Of a DNA stretch of 61,477 nucleotides, positions 7,658 to 17,252 are shown piece by piece. How positions within the stretch are numbered: position 1 is the first letter of the stretch; each line of letters opens with the position of its first letter. A program made the translations under genes and the position numbers. The DNA is from an uncultured Opitutia bacterium (lineage in GTDB: Bacteria > Verrucomicrobiota > Verrucomicrobiia > Opitutales > Opitutaceae). The notes beneath the pieces were generated by a model, which worked only from the letters and a program-made list of their open reading frames with translations, did not search any database and was not told the origin of the DNA. The stretch spans positions 1 to 61,477 of the forward strand of contig CAIMAQ010000126.1 in assembly GCA_903839035.1 (NCBI GenBank), written 5' to 3'.

Positions 7658-9568
7658 CTATTTCAGGGTCTTGGCCAGGAAATCGGCGATCTTGGTGTAG
7701 GTTTCAGCCTCATAAGCGGAGGTCTTCACCTTGTCGGCGGCATGATAGTCGACTTCCGACCACTCGTAGGACTTGTGATGCTTTTCGAAGCTGTTGCGAA
7801 TGAGCGCGGCCTCGCGGGCCGAAAAGGTAAAGCCGTACCAGCTGGTATAGATGAGCATCGCCGGCGCTGACAGCTTCGCCATGAAGGACTCGGGCTCAAA
7901 CTGGTGGACCAGATCGTAGGCCGCCTGGGTCCCGCCGGCCTGCTTGATGATCGTCGGGGTCTCCGCAATCGAACTGCTTTGCCAGCTGATGGCCGAGGCC
8001 GTCAGGTCGCACTGGGTATTGTAGGCCACCACCGCCTGGAAAGTCGGAGAAACCGCCGCCGTGCGCAGGGCAAACAAGCCGCCGAGCCCGTAACCCATGA
8101 GGGCAACACGGTGCGGATCGATCAGGCCGTCGCGGGCCAGCTGGGCCACGCCATCCTCAAAATCCTGGACGATTTTCCCGGCGAGCTGAAAGTCGCCCGC
8201 CTGTTTGAATTTGTGCCCGAAGCCGGCGCTGCCCCGGACGGCGAAGTGCGCCACCGCGATGCCCCGGCTGGCGAAATACTGGTCCCGGGCGCTGAAATAC
8301 TTGGCGGTGGCGGCGTGTTCGCCGACGTATTGCATGCCCATTACCAGAACCGGGACGGGTTTGGCGTCCGGACTTGGCCGGGGCATCACCACATAGCCGG
8401 TCTCAGCGAGGCCGTCGCGGGTCTGGAAGGAAAAGTAGCGGACATTGCCCAGGGTGCCGGGCGCAATGTCGGGCCGCTGTTCGCCCAGCAGGGACAGGCG
8501 GTGCTGGGCGGCATCAAACAGATAATAGCGCGAGGGATAACCGGGTGGCCAGGCTTCGATGATGCGCACCATCCCGTCCTTGGACGAGCTGGTCACGCGA
8601 TGGATCATGCCCGGCAGCGAGTTGTCGAGGACGGCGGAAAAACGCTGCGCCTCGGCCGTGAAGAAGGTCGAGTCCTCGGAGCCGTTGCTGTAAAAGGTCG
8701 CGCCGGCCGCGGCAAATTGCGGGGCCATCCAAACCAGTCCCAGCGCGTCGCGATCCGGCCGCCGGGCGAGGAGCGTCCGCTGATCGGTCTCGGGGTCGAG
8801 AAGCATGACCGCCTCGGTGTCACTCGTGTCCCGGGAATAGACGAGGATATGGCGGTCGTCGTCGGCGATCCCCGCGGGCACGAAGGTGGGGAAATCCTCG
8901 TTGCTGCACTCCAGCGTGTGCCAGGCCTGGCCGGCCCGCGCCCGCCAGGCGAGGTGCCACTGGCCGCGGTCCTGCCAGAGCTTGGCGCGCAATTCGCCGC
9001 TGGCGGAAACGACGGTGTAGTCGAAGAGGGAGATGAAGCTTTCCAGCTTGGTGGAGTGGCCGGTATTGAGGTTGATCCGGGAAAGGTACTCTTCCCGCCA
9101 GAAATTCAGCGCGACCACGTGCTCGGTATCGTTGGGCATCACCGTGATCCAGTTGGTGGGCACCCCCTTCAGGATCGGAATCGGTCGCGGCGGGGTGTTC
9201 GTCAGTTCCTGGACGAAATATTCCGTATTTTCCATGCCGAAGCCCTGCACCAACACGCGCTGGTTCCCGATCCACCAAAAGGCCCCCACATCACCTTCCC
9301 CGGCACTGAACAGGCCCTGGATTTGCCCGGTGAGGCGGTCGATCTTGAAGAGGCAGGAGTGACCGTTGGATTGAGCGATGAAGCCGATGCTGCGTCCATC
9401 TGGCGAAATCGCCGGTGCGTCGAATTCTGGGAGCTTGAAATAGACCTCGGCGGCGGAAGGCGCGGCCGGAGTGGCGCTGCGGACGGCGGGCAGGACCGGA
9501 GCCGACAGGGCGGCGAGGATCAACAAGGCGATTCCGGGTCGTTTTAACTGAAGGGTGGGATAGTCCAT
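7658..9568 (-). CDS. S9 (prolyl oligopeptidase-like) homologue, probable pseudoenzyme
   Basis: This 636-residue exported protein has a signal-like segment at residues 11-31, a beta-propeller-like N-terminal region with WD40/PD40-type strands (for example DAPAISPDGRSIGFIAQ), and a C-terminal alpha/beta-hydrolase domain from about 370. The domain keeps the family stretch SRGIAVAHFAVRGSAGFG. The nucleophile elbow, normally G-x-S-x-G-G, reads GYGLGG (492-497) with Gly494 in place of Ser. The usual N-D-P-R-V acid loop reads SWYGFTFSAREA. A histidine at 609 may be retained. Compare the intact paralogue at 45245-47254. Loss of peptidase activity is inferred; a binding role is possible. Confidence 0.82.
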   Translation of the reverse strand: MDYPTLQLKRPGIALLILAALSAPVLPAVRSATPAAPSAAEVYFKLPEFDAPAISPDGRSIGFIAQSNGHSCLFKIDRLTGQIQGLFSAGEGDVGAFWWIGNQRVLVQGFGMENTEYFVQELTNTPPRPIPILKGVPTNWITVMPNDTEHVVALNFWREEYLSRINLNTGHSTKLESFISLFDYTVVSASGELRAKLWQDRGQWHLAWRARAGQAWHTLECSNEDFPTFVPAGIADDDRHILVYSRDTSDTEAVMLLDPETDQRTLLARRPDRDALGLVWMAPQFAAAGATFYSNGSEDSTFFTAEAQRFSAVLDNSLPGMIHRVTSSSKDGMVRIIEAWPPGYPSRYYLFDAAQHRLSLLGEQRPDIAPGTLGNVRYFSFQTRDGLAETGYVVMPRPSPDAKPVPVLVMGMQYVGEHAATAKYFSARDQYFASRGIAVAHFAVRGSAGFGHKFKQAGDFQLAGKIVQDFEDGVAQLARDGLIDPHRVALMGYGLGGLFALRTAAVSPTFQAVVAYNTQCDLTASAISWQSSSIAETPTIIKQAGGTQAAYDLVHQFEPESFMAKLSAPAMLIYTSWYGFTFSAREAALIRNSFEKHHKSYEWSEVDYHAADKVKTSAYEAETYTKIADFLAKTLK

Positions 9569-9586
9569 CGCAGTAAAACACGGTTG

Positions 9587-9606
9587 GCGGCGTGGTTGGA
9601 CGCCGC
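9587..9606 (-). terminator. Hairpin between gmhA and the S9 homologue, possible weak terminator
   Basis: A perfect 7-bp stem (9587-9593 with 9600-9606) has a 6-nt loop in the 54-nt gap after the gmhA stop. On the minus strand it is followed by a weak mixed T-rich stretch, not a clean U-tract. Confidence 0.4.
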
Positions 9607-9622
9607 TGAGGGTTGGGGTGGC

Positions 9623-10183
9623 TCAGGCTGGAAACGCTGCGTCCACCAATTCGCAGAAGTGGTGGATGAGAAAGAGGTGGGCTTCCTGGGCGGCGGCGCC
9701 GCTCTGGCCCGGCATGATCAGCTCGCAGGTGGCGTGGCCCTTCGCCTTGCCGCCGCCGCGGCCGAGGAAGGCGAGACTCTCGAGCCCGAGTTGCTTCGCC
9801 TCGGCGAGCGCGGCCAGGATGTTGGCGGAGTTGCCGCTGGAGGTGAGCACGACCACGAGGTCGCCGGGCTTCGCGAGGCCGGCCACCTGGCGGGAGAAAA
9901 TCTGGTCGAAGCCGTAGTCGTTGCCGATGCAGGTAATCAGCGAGCCGTCGGAGGACAGGGCGATGGCGGGCAGGGCGCGGCGGCTTTTCTGGTAGCGGCC
10001 GACGAGCTCAGTGGCGAAGTGCGCGGCCTCGGCGGCGCTGCCGCCGTTGCCGGCGATGAGCAGTTTTCCGCCGCGCTGCAGCGTCGCGAGGATCATCTGC
10101 CCGGCGCGATCAATGGCCGGGCGCAGGGCGGGGAGCGCCTGCAGGGTTTTGACGGATTCGGCGAGCGAGGCTTCGAAGGTCAT
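9623..10183 (-). CDS. gmhA: Phosphoheptose isomerase (SIS domain)
   Basis: This 186-residue SIS-domain protein of the GmhA type converts sedoheptulose 7-phosphate to D-glycero-manno-heptose 7-phosphate for LPS core synthesis. The SIS phosphate-binding signatures are clear: LLIAGNGGSAAEAAHFATELVGRY near residue 42 and VVVLTSSGNSANILAALAEA near 112. The metal-binding type histidines in AAHF and LIHHFCELV are present. The ATG at 10183 (MTFEASLAESV) was chosen because upstream residues of the open frame are unrelated. It is divergent from recF across about 190 bp. DiaA-type SIS proteins are the main alternative; length and motifs favour GmhA. Confidence 0.88.
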   Translation of the reverse strand: MTFEASLAESVKTLQALPALRPAIDRAGQMILATLQRGGKLLIAGNGGSAAEAAHFATELVGRYQKSRRALPAIALSSDGSLITCIGNDYGFDQIFSRQVAGLAKPGDLVVVLTSSGNSANILAALAEAKQLGLESLAFLGRGGGKAKGHATCELIMPGQSGAAAQEAHLFLIHHFCELVDAAFPA

Positions 10184-10373
10184 GCAACCACAAGAGTAGC
10201 CGAGAGAACGGGCGAGGGGAAGAATTTGTTGTGGCCGGGGACGGCCACGAAAACCCCGACTACCTTCGAGCCGATCGCACTGCGATAAACTGCCCGGATC
10301 CAGTAAGGTCATCCCCGGCGCTGATATTTTCGTGCCTTTTGGCGGCCAACCCTGCCTGAATCAGCGCACGGTC

Positions 10374-11462
10374 ATGCGCCTGAAAAAAATCACCCTGCGG
10401 CATTTTCGAAACGTGGGCTTTGCCGCGCTCGAGTTTTCCGGCCGGCAGCAGTTTCTCGTCGGCGCGAACGGGCAGGGGAAGACCAACCTGCTCGAGGCGG
10501 CGGGCTTCATCACGGCGCTGCGGTCATTCCGCGCGACGGACAACAAGCTCCTCATCGGCCACGGCCAGCACGGCGCGGCCATCGCCGCCGAGTTGGAGCA
10601 CGAAAAGCAGGGTGACACGAATGTGACGATCAAGCTGCGGCATGACGGCAAGGAACTGTGGTGCGATCAGGCGCGGGTCACGCGGCTGGCGGATCATCTG
10701 GGCCGGTTTCCGACGGTGGTTTTTTCCGCCCAGGACCTGCAGCTGGTGCGGGGCGCGCCGGCGCTGCGGCGGCGCTGGCTGGACCTGACGCTGGCGGCGA
10801 TGGACGCCGGTTACCTGCGGGTGCTGCAAACCTACGGCCGGGCGCTGGCCGAGCGGAACAGCCTGCTCAAGCGCGGCGGGGCGGGGGAGTCGGAGCTGGC
10901 GGCCTTCGAGCAAATCCTCGCGCCTGCGGCCGCGGAGCTCATTGCCCGGCGCGAGACCGGGCTGCGGGAAATCGGCGCCGGCCTGAAGCAGGCCTATGCG
11001 CAACTGAGCGACGGGGCGGAGCCGGCGGGGCTGGGTTACGAGCCGGATTTTGCGGAGGCTTCGGCCGAGGTGCTGCTGGCGCGGCTCGAGTCGGGCCGGG
11101 CCCGGGACCAGCAGTTTCGCACCACGCTGACCGGGCCGCATCGCGATGATTTCCATTTCTCGGTGCATGGCACCGCGGCGAAGGATTTTGCGTCGGAGGG
11201 CCAGCAGCGCGCGCTCGTCCTCGCCCTGCGGCTGGCGCAGGCGGCCTGGTGTCGCGAAAAAAGCGGGGTGCGCCCGGTGCTGCTGGCGGACGACGTCCTG
11301 GGCGAGCTCGATCCGGCGCGCCGGCAGCGGTTCTGGTCGGGGATCGACCCGGAGTCGCAGGTCATCGCCACCGGCACGACCCCGCCGGATGCGGGGCTGG
11401 GCCCGTGGCAGTTGTTTGTCGTCGCCGACGGCACCTTTACCGAGAAACCTGCCGGCACATGA
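10374..11462 (+). CDS. recF: DNA replication and repair protein RecF
   Basis: This 362-residue SMC-like ATPase promotes RecA loading at gaps together with RecO and RecR. The Walker A is [14 protein letters not shown] near residue 30. The family stretch [25 protein letters not shown] lies near 113-138, the ABC-type signature [17 protein letters not shown] near 270, and Walker [17 protein letters not shown] near 300. The ATG at 10374 ([13 protein letters not shown]) gives the usual N-terminus; an upstream GTG at 10332 would add 14 unrelated residues. The stop overlaps the next gene by 4 bp (ATGA). The gene is not next to dnaA, dnaN or gyrB here. Confidence 0.95.
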   Translation: MRLKKITLRHFRNVGFAALEFSGRQQFLVGANGQGKTNLLEAAGFITALRSFRATDNKLLIGHGQHGAAIAAELEHEKQGDTNVTIKLRHDGKELWCDQARVTRLADHLGRFPTVVFSAQDLQLVRGAPALRRRWLDLTLAAMDAGYLRVLQTYGRALAERNSLLKRGGAGESELAAFEQILAPAAAELIARRETGLREIGAGLKQAYAQLSDGAEPAGLGYEPDFAEASAEVLLARLESGRARDQQFRTTLTGPHRDDFHFSVHGTAAKDFASEGQQRALVLALRLAQAAWCREKSGVRPVLLADDVLGELDPARRQRFWSGIDPESQVIATGTTPPDAGLGPWQLFVVADGTFTEKPAGT

Positions 11463-12196
11463 ATCTTGAACCGTGGCAATGGGTCCTCGCCGTCGTGGCG
11501 GCGCTGGTGATCGGCCTCGCGAAAACCGGCATCAGCGGGATGGGCCTGCTGGCCGTGGTCATCTTCGCGAACCTGATGCCGGCGCGGCAGGCGAGCGGCT
11601 TCGTGCTGCCGATGCTGGTGTTCGCCGACGTCGTGGCGGTCGTTTCGTACCGGCGGCATGCGCAATGGAGTTACTTGTGGAAGCTGTTTCCGTGGACGGC
11701 GCTCGGGGTGGTGGCGGGTTATTTTGCCCTCGGCCGGATTGATGACCGGCAGGCGAAGGTGCTGATCGGCATCATCGTGCTCACGCTGCTGGCGGTGCAC
11801 CTCGTGCGCCGGTCGCGTCCGGCGGCGGAGGAAAGGGCCGAGTACGGCTGGTGGTATGCGCCGGTGATCGGGATCCTCGCGGGGTTCACGACGCTGGTGG
11901 CGAATGCCGCCGGTTCCCTGATGATCATCTATCTCCTCTCGATGCGGCTGCCGAAGATGGAATTCATGGGCACGGGGGCGTATTATTTCCTGCTGATGAA
12001 CCTGTTCAAGGTGCCCTTCATGATGAACCTCGGGCTGATTGATGCCCACAGTTTCAAGGGCAACCTGCTGCTGCTGCCGGCGGTGATCGTGGGTGCGCTG
12101 GCGGGGCGGGTGATTTTGAAGAAGCTTGACCAGAAACTGTTTGAAAACCTTGCGCTTGGACTCTCGGCCGTGGCCGGGGTAAAGCTTTTGTTCTGA
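11459..12196 (+). CDS. TSUP-family (TauE/SafE-like) membrane permease
   Basis: This 245-residue integral membrane protein has about eight hydrophobic helices. The family motif [22 protein letters not shown] lies in the first repeat, and [35 protein letters not shown] in the second. Members export or import sulfite, sulfoacetate or other small organosulfur anions; nothing here fixes the substrate. Its ATG overlaps the recF stop and its TGA precedes ruvC by one base, so it is embedded in a recF-TSUP-ruvC transcription unit. The grouping looks positional rather than functional. Confidence 0.88.
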   Translation: MNLEPWQWVLAVVAALVIGLAKTGISGMGLLAVVIFANLMPARQASGFVLPMLVFADVVAVVSYRRHAQWSYLWKLFPWTALGVVAGYFALGRIDDRQAKVLIGIIVLTLLAVHLVRRSRPAAEERAEYGWWYAPVIGILAGFTTLVANAAGSLMIIYLLSMRLPKMEFMGTGAYYFLLMNLFKVPFMMNLGLIDAHSFKGNLLLLPAVIVGALAGRVILKKLDQKLFENLALGLSAVAGVKLLF

Positions 12197-12197
12197 C

Positions 12198-12776
12198 ATG
12201 GCGCGCATGACGGTCAGGGAAATGTGGAAGGCGAAGCTCGAGGGACGATCCGTCCCGGCGAGCGGCCCGGTCGTGGTTTCACTGCAGCGGCCGCCGTTCC
12301 ACGGCTGCGTGCTTGGCATCGATCCCTCGCTACGCGGTACGGGGCTGGCATTGGTGGAATTTGCGCCGGGCCGGCAGCCGGTGCTGCTGCGGTGCCAGAC
12401 GGTGCGCGTGGCGGCGAAGCACCCGATGGCGTTCGCGCTGGGGGAGATCCACCGGGCGGTGACGGCGTTTTTGACCGGCGTTGAGGTGAAGCATGTCGCG
12501 CTGGAGCAGACGATTTACGTGCAGAATTTCCAGACTGCGCAGATCCTGGGGGCGGCGCGCGGCGCGGCGATTGCCGCGGTGGCGCTGCACGCGCGGCCGG
12601 TTTTCGAATATGCGCCCTTGCGCGTGAAGCAGGCGGTGGTGGGCGCGGGGCGGGCGAGCAAGGAGCAGATGGCGCGCACGGTGATGGCGATGCTCGGCCA
12701 CGGCCGGCCGCTGGCACCCGACGAGGCCGATGCCGCGGGCGTCGCGCTGTGCCACGCCTTCACCTGGCGGGAGTGA
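12198..12776 (+). CDS. ruvC: Crossover junction endodeoxyribonuclease RuvC
   Basis: This 192-residue RNase H-fold resolvase cleaves Holliday junctions. The acidic active site is visible: CVLGIDPSLRGTGLALVEF (first Asp, near residue 40), VALEQTIYVQNFQTA (Glu, near 98) and the closing pair in APDEADAAGVALCHA near 174. An N-terminal extension of about 33 residues (MARMTVREMWKAKLEG...) precedes the catalytic strand and is longer than in typical RuvC. The GVLGIDP strand could begin at a later start, but no better in-frame start was identified. No ruvA or ruvB lies nearby. It follows the TSUP gene directly. Confidence 0.9.
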   Translation: MARMTVREMWKAKLEGRSVPASGPVVVSLQRPPFHGCVLGIDPSLRGTGLALVEFAPGRQPVLLRCQTVRVAAKHPMAFALGEIHRAVTAFLTGVEVKHVALEQTIYVQNFQTAQILGAARGAAIAAVALHARPVFEYAPLRVKQAVVGAGRASKEQMARTVMAMLGHGRPLAPDEADAAGVALCHAFTWRE

Positions 12777-12878
12777 GGGTTCGTCGGGCGCGGCTACTGG
12801 TGGGGTGAAGACCTGCTCCTGATTGCGGGCGCCGGCTTGCAGGGGAGGTTCCGGCCGGCCAGTCTTGCCGGCAGGACC

Positions 12879-14585
12879 ATGAGTGACCCCCTGCGAAGCT
12901 ATTTTTCCTTCCGGCCGAAACTCATCGAATGCCTCCGCGACTACACGCGGGCCAAGTTTGTCGCGGATGTGCTGGCGGGCCTGACTGTCGGCATTGTCGC
13001 GCTGCCGCTGGCGATCGGCCTGGGCATCGCGTCCGGCGTCTCCCCGGGCACGGGTCTCTACACGGCGATCATCGGCGGCTTCCTGGTCTCGGCCTTCGGC
13101 GGCTCCCGGGTGCAAATCGGCGGACCGGCGGGCGCGTTCGTGGGCCTCGTGTATGCGATCATCGTGCGCTACGGGCTGCCCAACCTGCTCGTCTGCACGG
13201 CGATGTCCGGGGTGTTCCTGTTCGCCCTGGGGGCGGCCCGGCTGGGGACGCTGATCAAGTTCATCCCGCACCCGGTGACCACGGGCTTCACCTGCGGCAT
13301 CGCGATCACGATCATGCTGACGCAGGTGAAGGATTTCCTCGGGCTGAAAATCGCGGAGGTGCCGGCGGAGTTTTTCGCCAAGCTCGAGGTGTTCGGGCAG
13401 GGGCTGCCCACCTTGAGCGGGTCGACCCTCGCCATTGGGCTGGGGTCGGTGGCCATCATCACCTTCTGGCCGAAACCGTGGGGCCGCTTTGTCCCGGGTT
13501 CAATTGTCGCGGTGATCTTGGGCACGTTGGTGGTGGAGTTTTTCCACCTGCCGGTGGCCACGATTGCGAGTCGGTTCGGCGCGGGCGCGTTTCCGGACGG
13601 GCTGCCGGTGCCGCACGCCCTCGTCTTTGACTGGCAACACCTGGGCAGCCTCCTCGCGCCGGCAGTGGCCATCACCATGATGGGCTCGATCGAGTCGCTG
13701 CTCTCGGCGGTGGTGGCCGACGGCATGATCGACGACCGGCATGACTCCAACCAGGAGCTGATGGCGCAGGGCATTGCGAATTTCACCGTGCCGTTTTTCG
13801 GGGGCATCCCGGTGACGGGAGTGCTGGCGCGCACGGCCACCAATGTGCGCAACGGCGCGAATTCGCCGGTCGCGGGCCTGGTCCACGCGCTGACGCTGCT
13901 CCTCGTCGTGCTGCTGGCGGCGCCGCTGGCGAAACTGATCCCGCTGACCGTGTTGGGGGCGGTGCTCCTCGTGGTTGCGGTGCGCATGGGCGAATGGGAC
14001 GAGTTTCTCCTGCTCGGGCGCCAGGCGAAGAGCGACGCCGCGGTGTTTCTCGTGACCTTCATCCTGACGACCTGCTTTGACCTGACGGTCGCGGTGAAGT
14101 GGGGATTGATCCTGGCGGGGGCGCTGTTCGTCAAGCGCATCGCGGACACGACCCACGTGTTTGAGCACGACGACGACGCGTCCCTCACGCAGGGCCATGA
14201 GGCGGTCGCCGACCTGCCGAAGGGCGTGCTGGTATTCCGCGTGTTTGGCGCGCTGATGTTTGGGGCGGCGGACAAGCTCGACAGCGTCATGCGCCGGGCC
14301 GGGGCCGACACGCGGGTGGTGATCCTGCACCTGGCGGCGGTGACCGCGCTGGACGCCACCGCGCTCAACGCCCTCGAGAATCTCTACGAAAAATTGCACC
14401 GCCACGGCAAACGCTTGGTGCTGAGCGGGCCGCACACGCAGCCCTATTTCCTGATGGAGAAGGCGGGGTTCCTGGCCCGCGTGGGGCCGGAGAACATCAC
14501 GGGCGACCTCGCGGCGGCGGTGGTGCGCGCGCGGGCGCTGGTGGAGGAGCTGAAGCCGAAACGGGCTAGCCGAGCACCGTTTTGA
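12879..14585 (+). CDS. SulP-family anion transporter with C-terminal STAS domain
   Basis: This 568-residue SLC26/SulP transporter starts with the cytoplasmic segment FRPKLIECLRDY and then about 12-14 membrane helices. The first carries the conserved VADVLAGLTVGIVALPLAIGLGIASG region. The STAS domain spans about residues 455-560 (KGVLVFRVFGALMFGAADKL... VVILHLAAVTALDATALNALENLYEKLHRHGKRLVLSGPH). Family substrates include sulfate, bicarbonate and dicarboxylates; a specific one is not evident. The ATG at 12879 follows ruvC by about 100 bp. Its last 20 bp overlap the convergent histidine-kinase gene. Confidence 0.92.
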   Translation: MSDPLRSYFSFRPKLIECLRDYTRAKFVADVLAGLTVGIVALPLAIGLGIASGVSPGTGLYTAIIGGFLVSAFGGSRVQIGGPAGAFVGLVYAIIVRYGLPNLLVCTAMSGVFLFALGAARLGTLIKFIPHPVTTGFTCGIAITIMLTQVKDFLGLKIAEVPAEFFAKLEVFGQGLPTLSGSTLAIGLGSVAIITFWPKPWGRFVPGSIVAVILGTLVVEFFHLPVATIASRFGAGAFPDGLPVPHALVFDWQHLGSLLAPAVAITMMGSIESLLSAVVADGMIDDRHDSNQELMAQGIANFTVPFFGGIPVTGVLARTATNVRNGANSPVAGLVHALTLLLVVLLAAPLAKLIPLTVLGAVLLVVAVRMGEWDEFLLLGRQAKSDAAVFLVTFILTTCFDLTVAVKWGLILAGALFVKRIADTTHVFEHDDDASLTQGHEAVADLPKGVLVFRVFGALMFGAADKLDSVMRRAGADTRVVILHLAAVTALDATALNALENLYEKLHRHGKRLVLSGPHTQPYFLMEKAGFLARVGPENITGDLAAAVVRARALVEELKPKRASRAPF

Positions 14586-17250
14586 GCAGCTTGCCCAGGT
14601 CGGCCACGCGGTAGGGCTTCGTGAGGTGGCCGCAGAAGCCGGCGTCGAGGAACTTGCGGACCATGTCCTCGTTGTCGTAGCCGCTGGAGATGATGGCGCG
14701 GACGTCGGGATCGAGCTTTTTCAGCTCAGCGAAGGTTTCCTCCGCGCCCATGCCGCCGATGACATTGATGTCCATGATGACGGCGTCGTAGGGGCGGCCG
14801 ATGTTGAGGTAGCGCTTGTAGAGGACGAGGGTTTCCTCGCCGCCCTTGGCGAGGTCGAACTTGTAATCGAGGCTCTTCAGCATCGTGGAGGTGAGCGACG
14901 TGATGGAGGCGTCGTCGTCCATGAACAGCACGCGGCCCGTGCCGAAGCGGAGCGAGGGCGCGCGGCGGGCCTGCACCTCGGGCGGGCGGCCGGCGGGCGG
15001 CAGGTAGACGGTGAAGGCGGTGCCGTCACCGACGGTGGTGTCGAGGGTGATCTGGCCGCCGTGTTTGCGGACGATGGTGAGGACGGTGGCGAGGCCGAGG
15101 CCGGTGCCGTGCTTCTTGGTGGTGAAAAACGGGTCGAAGATTTTGGCGAGGTGCTCGGGCGGGATGCCGCTGGCATTGTCGCGGACCTCGAACTCCACGT
15201 AATCCCCGGCGGCGAGCGCGGGCACCTGGCCGTCGGTCAGGGTGACGTTGCCGGCGCGGAGCTGGAGCTTGGCGCGGTGGGGCGGGGGCGGCATGGCCTG
15301 CAGGGCGTTGACGACAAGGTTCTGGAACACCTGCAGGATCTGCGCGCGGTCCACCTGGACCGGAGCGGTGCGGTCGGCGACCTCGGTGGTGATCTCTGCC
15401 GTGGAGCCCGCCGCGGCGATCTTGACGGCGTCGGCGAGGATCTCCGAGGCGGGGACGACGGCCTGCGTGCTGGCGCCGCCCTTGGCGAACGACAGCAGCT
15501 GCTTCGTGAGGCCCTTGGCGATCATGCAGGCCTTCTCGCTGTCCTCGAGGGACGAGTAGTCGCGGATGTCCTTGGCCAGTGAGATGCCGCCGAGAATGGT
15601 GGTGAGCAGGTTGTTGAAATCGTGCGCAATGCCGCCGGCGAGGAGGCCGAGGGTCTCGAAGCGGTTGGCCTTCACGAGCTCCTCGGGCGTGAGGTTCATT
15701 TCCGCCGGGTCGCGGAAGGCGATCGCGACGCCGAGGGGCTTGCTGTCGGGGTCAAAGACCGCCCGGGCCGTCCAGACGATGGGCGTGGCCGCAGCGCTCT
15801 CGACGGCCGGGGCCAGGGCGTCCTGGCTGATCAGCGGGAGGGTCTGGTCGGCGGTGAGCGCCCGGTCGAACGCGGGATCGGAGGCGCGGCCGCTCTCCTG
15901 GCTGACGAGCCGGAAGATCTCGTTGACCGGCTGGCCCGACACGGCTTCAGCGGGGCGCTGGAGCAGGCGGATCGCCGCGGCGTTGGCAAAGACGATTTTT
16001 CCATGGCCGTCGGCCACGAGGACGCCCTCGGCGACGGTCCCGAGGGCCTGGTGCGCGAGAACGGACGGCAGGCCGCCGCCCGTGGACAGGGACTGGCCGG
16101 CCGGGATGGCGCAGATGAAGCCCGTCACGCGCGCGAGTTCCTTCTTGCGCGTGAATTGGCGGTGCGCGCCGAGCAGCACGGTCACGCGGCGGCCGGCCTT
16201 GTCGATCAACTCCACGGGCCCCAAGAACGACGGCTGGCCGGGGGCGAGGGCGAGCAGCCAGGCCTCGACGCCCGCTGCGGCGACCTCGCGGGGCAGGGCG
16301 GCGCCGAAGGTCTCGAGTTCCGCGGCGCGTTCCTCCTCGGACCAGCCGAGGGTTTTTTCCCACGCGGGGGAAAACCAGAAGACCTTGCCGGTGAAATCGA
16401 GCTCGAACGCGCCGAGCGGGCCGAGGCTGCTGAGCTCCTGCATGCGCGTGTCGTTGGCGATGCTGCTTTCCTCGAGCTCCTTGCGCTCGGTGATGTCGAG
16501 GTGGAGGCCGATGATCCGTTCCAGCTCGCCAGTCGCGCCGGGCACCTGCAGGCCGAGGCATTGGATCCACACCCAGTGGCCCTGCTGATGCTTCATCCGG
16601 TACTCGACGCTGAACGGCCGGGGACTGGTGGCCAGTTTCTTGCCAAGCTGGTCGGGAGCTGCGGCCGAATCGTCGGGATGGATGAGTTCACGCCACTGCT
16701 CGATCGTGTCGGGCAGCTCGGCCTCGAGGTAGCCGAGGATTTTTTTCCAGGCGGCGGAGTAATGCGCGCGGCCGGTCTTGAGGTTCAGGTCGAAGAAGCC
16801 GGCGACGCCCTTTTCAGTCAGGAGGCGGAAGCTGGCGACATCACCGACGGCGGGCACCGCCAGGGCCTGCAGCGTCTGAAGGGTGGCAATGTAGCCGGGC
16901 GTGGCGCCGAGGTGGGTTTCCAGACGCACCATCACCGGGCGGGAGGCGCCGATCACCGGCTTGGTGATGAGAAGCGTGTTCTGGTCGAGCGTGGCGTTGA
17001 GCAGCACCTTCCACTGGGCGACGATCCAGCCGGGTTCGTCGGAAACGAGGTCGAACTGGATCAGGTTGGCAAAATGTCCGCCGACCGGATCACGGTTGCT
17101 GGTTTGCCAGAGCGTCCGGGCTGAATGGTTGGCGGCCGTGACGCGCCCCTCGGCGTCGAGGATCAAGACTGCACTGAGCTCAGGCGCGGCCGACGACGAA
17201 GACTGGCTCGAAAAGGCGAAGGGCGGCCGAGATAGAGTGGGCTGGTCCAC
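14566..17250 (-). CDS. Hybrid PAS sensor histidine kinase with C-terminal receiver domain
   Basis: This 894-residue soluble-looking hybrid kinase has no membrane segment. Three to four PAS-like regions occupy roughly residues 20-515; one contains the PAC-type stretch RPFSVEYRMKHQQGHWVWIQCLG. The H-box GGIAHDFNNLL places the phosphoaccepting His near 543. The N-box QNLVVNALQAM is near 643 and the G-boxes DNASGIPP and GTGLGLATV near 691-723. The receiver domain fills 773-894, with the Asp pair in FMDDDAS and phospho-acceptor Asp near 827 in AVIMDINV, and Lys in LTKPYR. Its stop overlaps the convergent SulP gene by 20 bp. No cognate regulator adjoins it, so its output is unknown. Confidence 0.92.
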   Translation of the reverse strand: MDQPTLSRPPFAFSSQSSSSAAPELSAVLILDAEGRVTAANHSARTLWQTSNRDPVGGHFANLIQFDLVSDEPGWIVAQWKVLLNATLDQNTLLITKPVIGASRPVMVRLETHLGATPGYIATLQTLQALAVPAVGDVASFRLLTEKGVAGFFDLNLKTGRAHYSAAWKKILGYLEAELPDTIEQWRELIHPDDSAAAPDQLGKKLATSPRPFSVEYRMKHQQGHWVWIQCLGLQVPGATGELERIIGLHLDITERKELEESSIANDTRMQELSSLGPLGAFELDFTGKVFWFSPAWEKTLGWSEEERAAELETFGAALPREVAAAGVEAWLLALAPGQPSFLGPVELIDKAGRRVTVLLGAHRQFTRKKELARVTGFICAIPAGQSLSTGGGLPSVLAHQALGTVAEGVLVADGHGKIVFANAAAIRLLQRPAEAVSGQPVNEIFRLVSQESGRASDPAFDRALTADQTLPLISQDALAPAVESAAATPIVWTARAVFDPDSKPLGVAIAFRDPAEMNLTPEELVKANRFETLGLLAGGIAHDFNNLLTTILGGISLAKDIRDYSSLEDSEKACMIAKGLTKQLLSFAKGGASTQAVVPASEILADAVKIAAAGSTAEITTEVADRTAPVQVDRAQILQVFQNLVVNALQAMPPPPHRAKLQLRAGNVTLTDGQVPALAAGDYVEFEVRDNASGIPPEHLAKIFDPFFTTKKHGTGLGLATVLTIVRKHGGQITLDTTVGDGTAFTVYLPPAGRPPEVQARRAPSLRFGTGRVLFMDDDASITSLTSTMLKSLDYKFDLAKGGEETLVLYKRYLNIGRPYDAVIMDINVIGGMGAEETFAELKKLDPDVRAIISSGYDNEDMVRKFLDAGFCGHLTKPYRVADLGKLLKTVLG

Positions 17251-17252
17251 GA

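Noticed and set aside
7904..9547. Plus-strand open frame opposite the S9 homologue
   Set aside because: It has no recognisable fold, and the minus strand carries a signal peptide and clear S9 pattern.
15622..17124. Plus-strand open frame opposite the hybrid kinase
   Set aside because: The kinase boxes, receiver domain and PAS pattern are on the minus strand; the plus-strand product is Gly/Asp/Arg-rich with no motifs.
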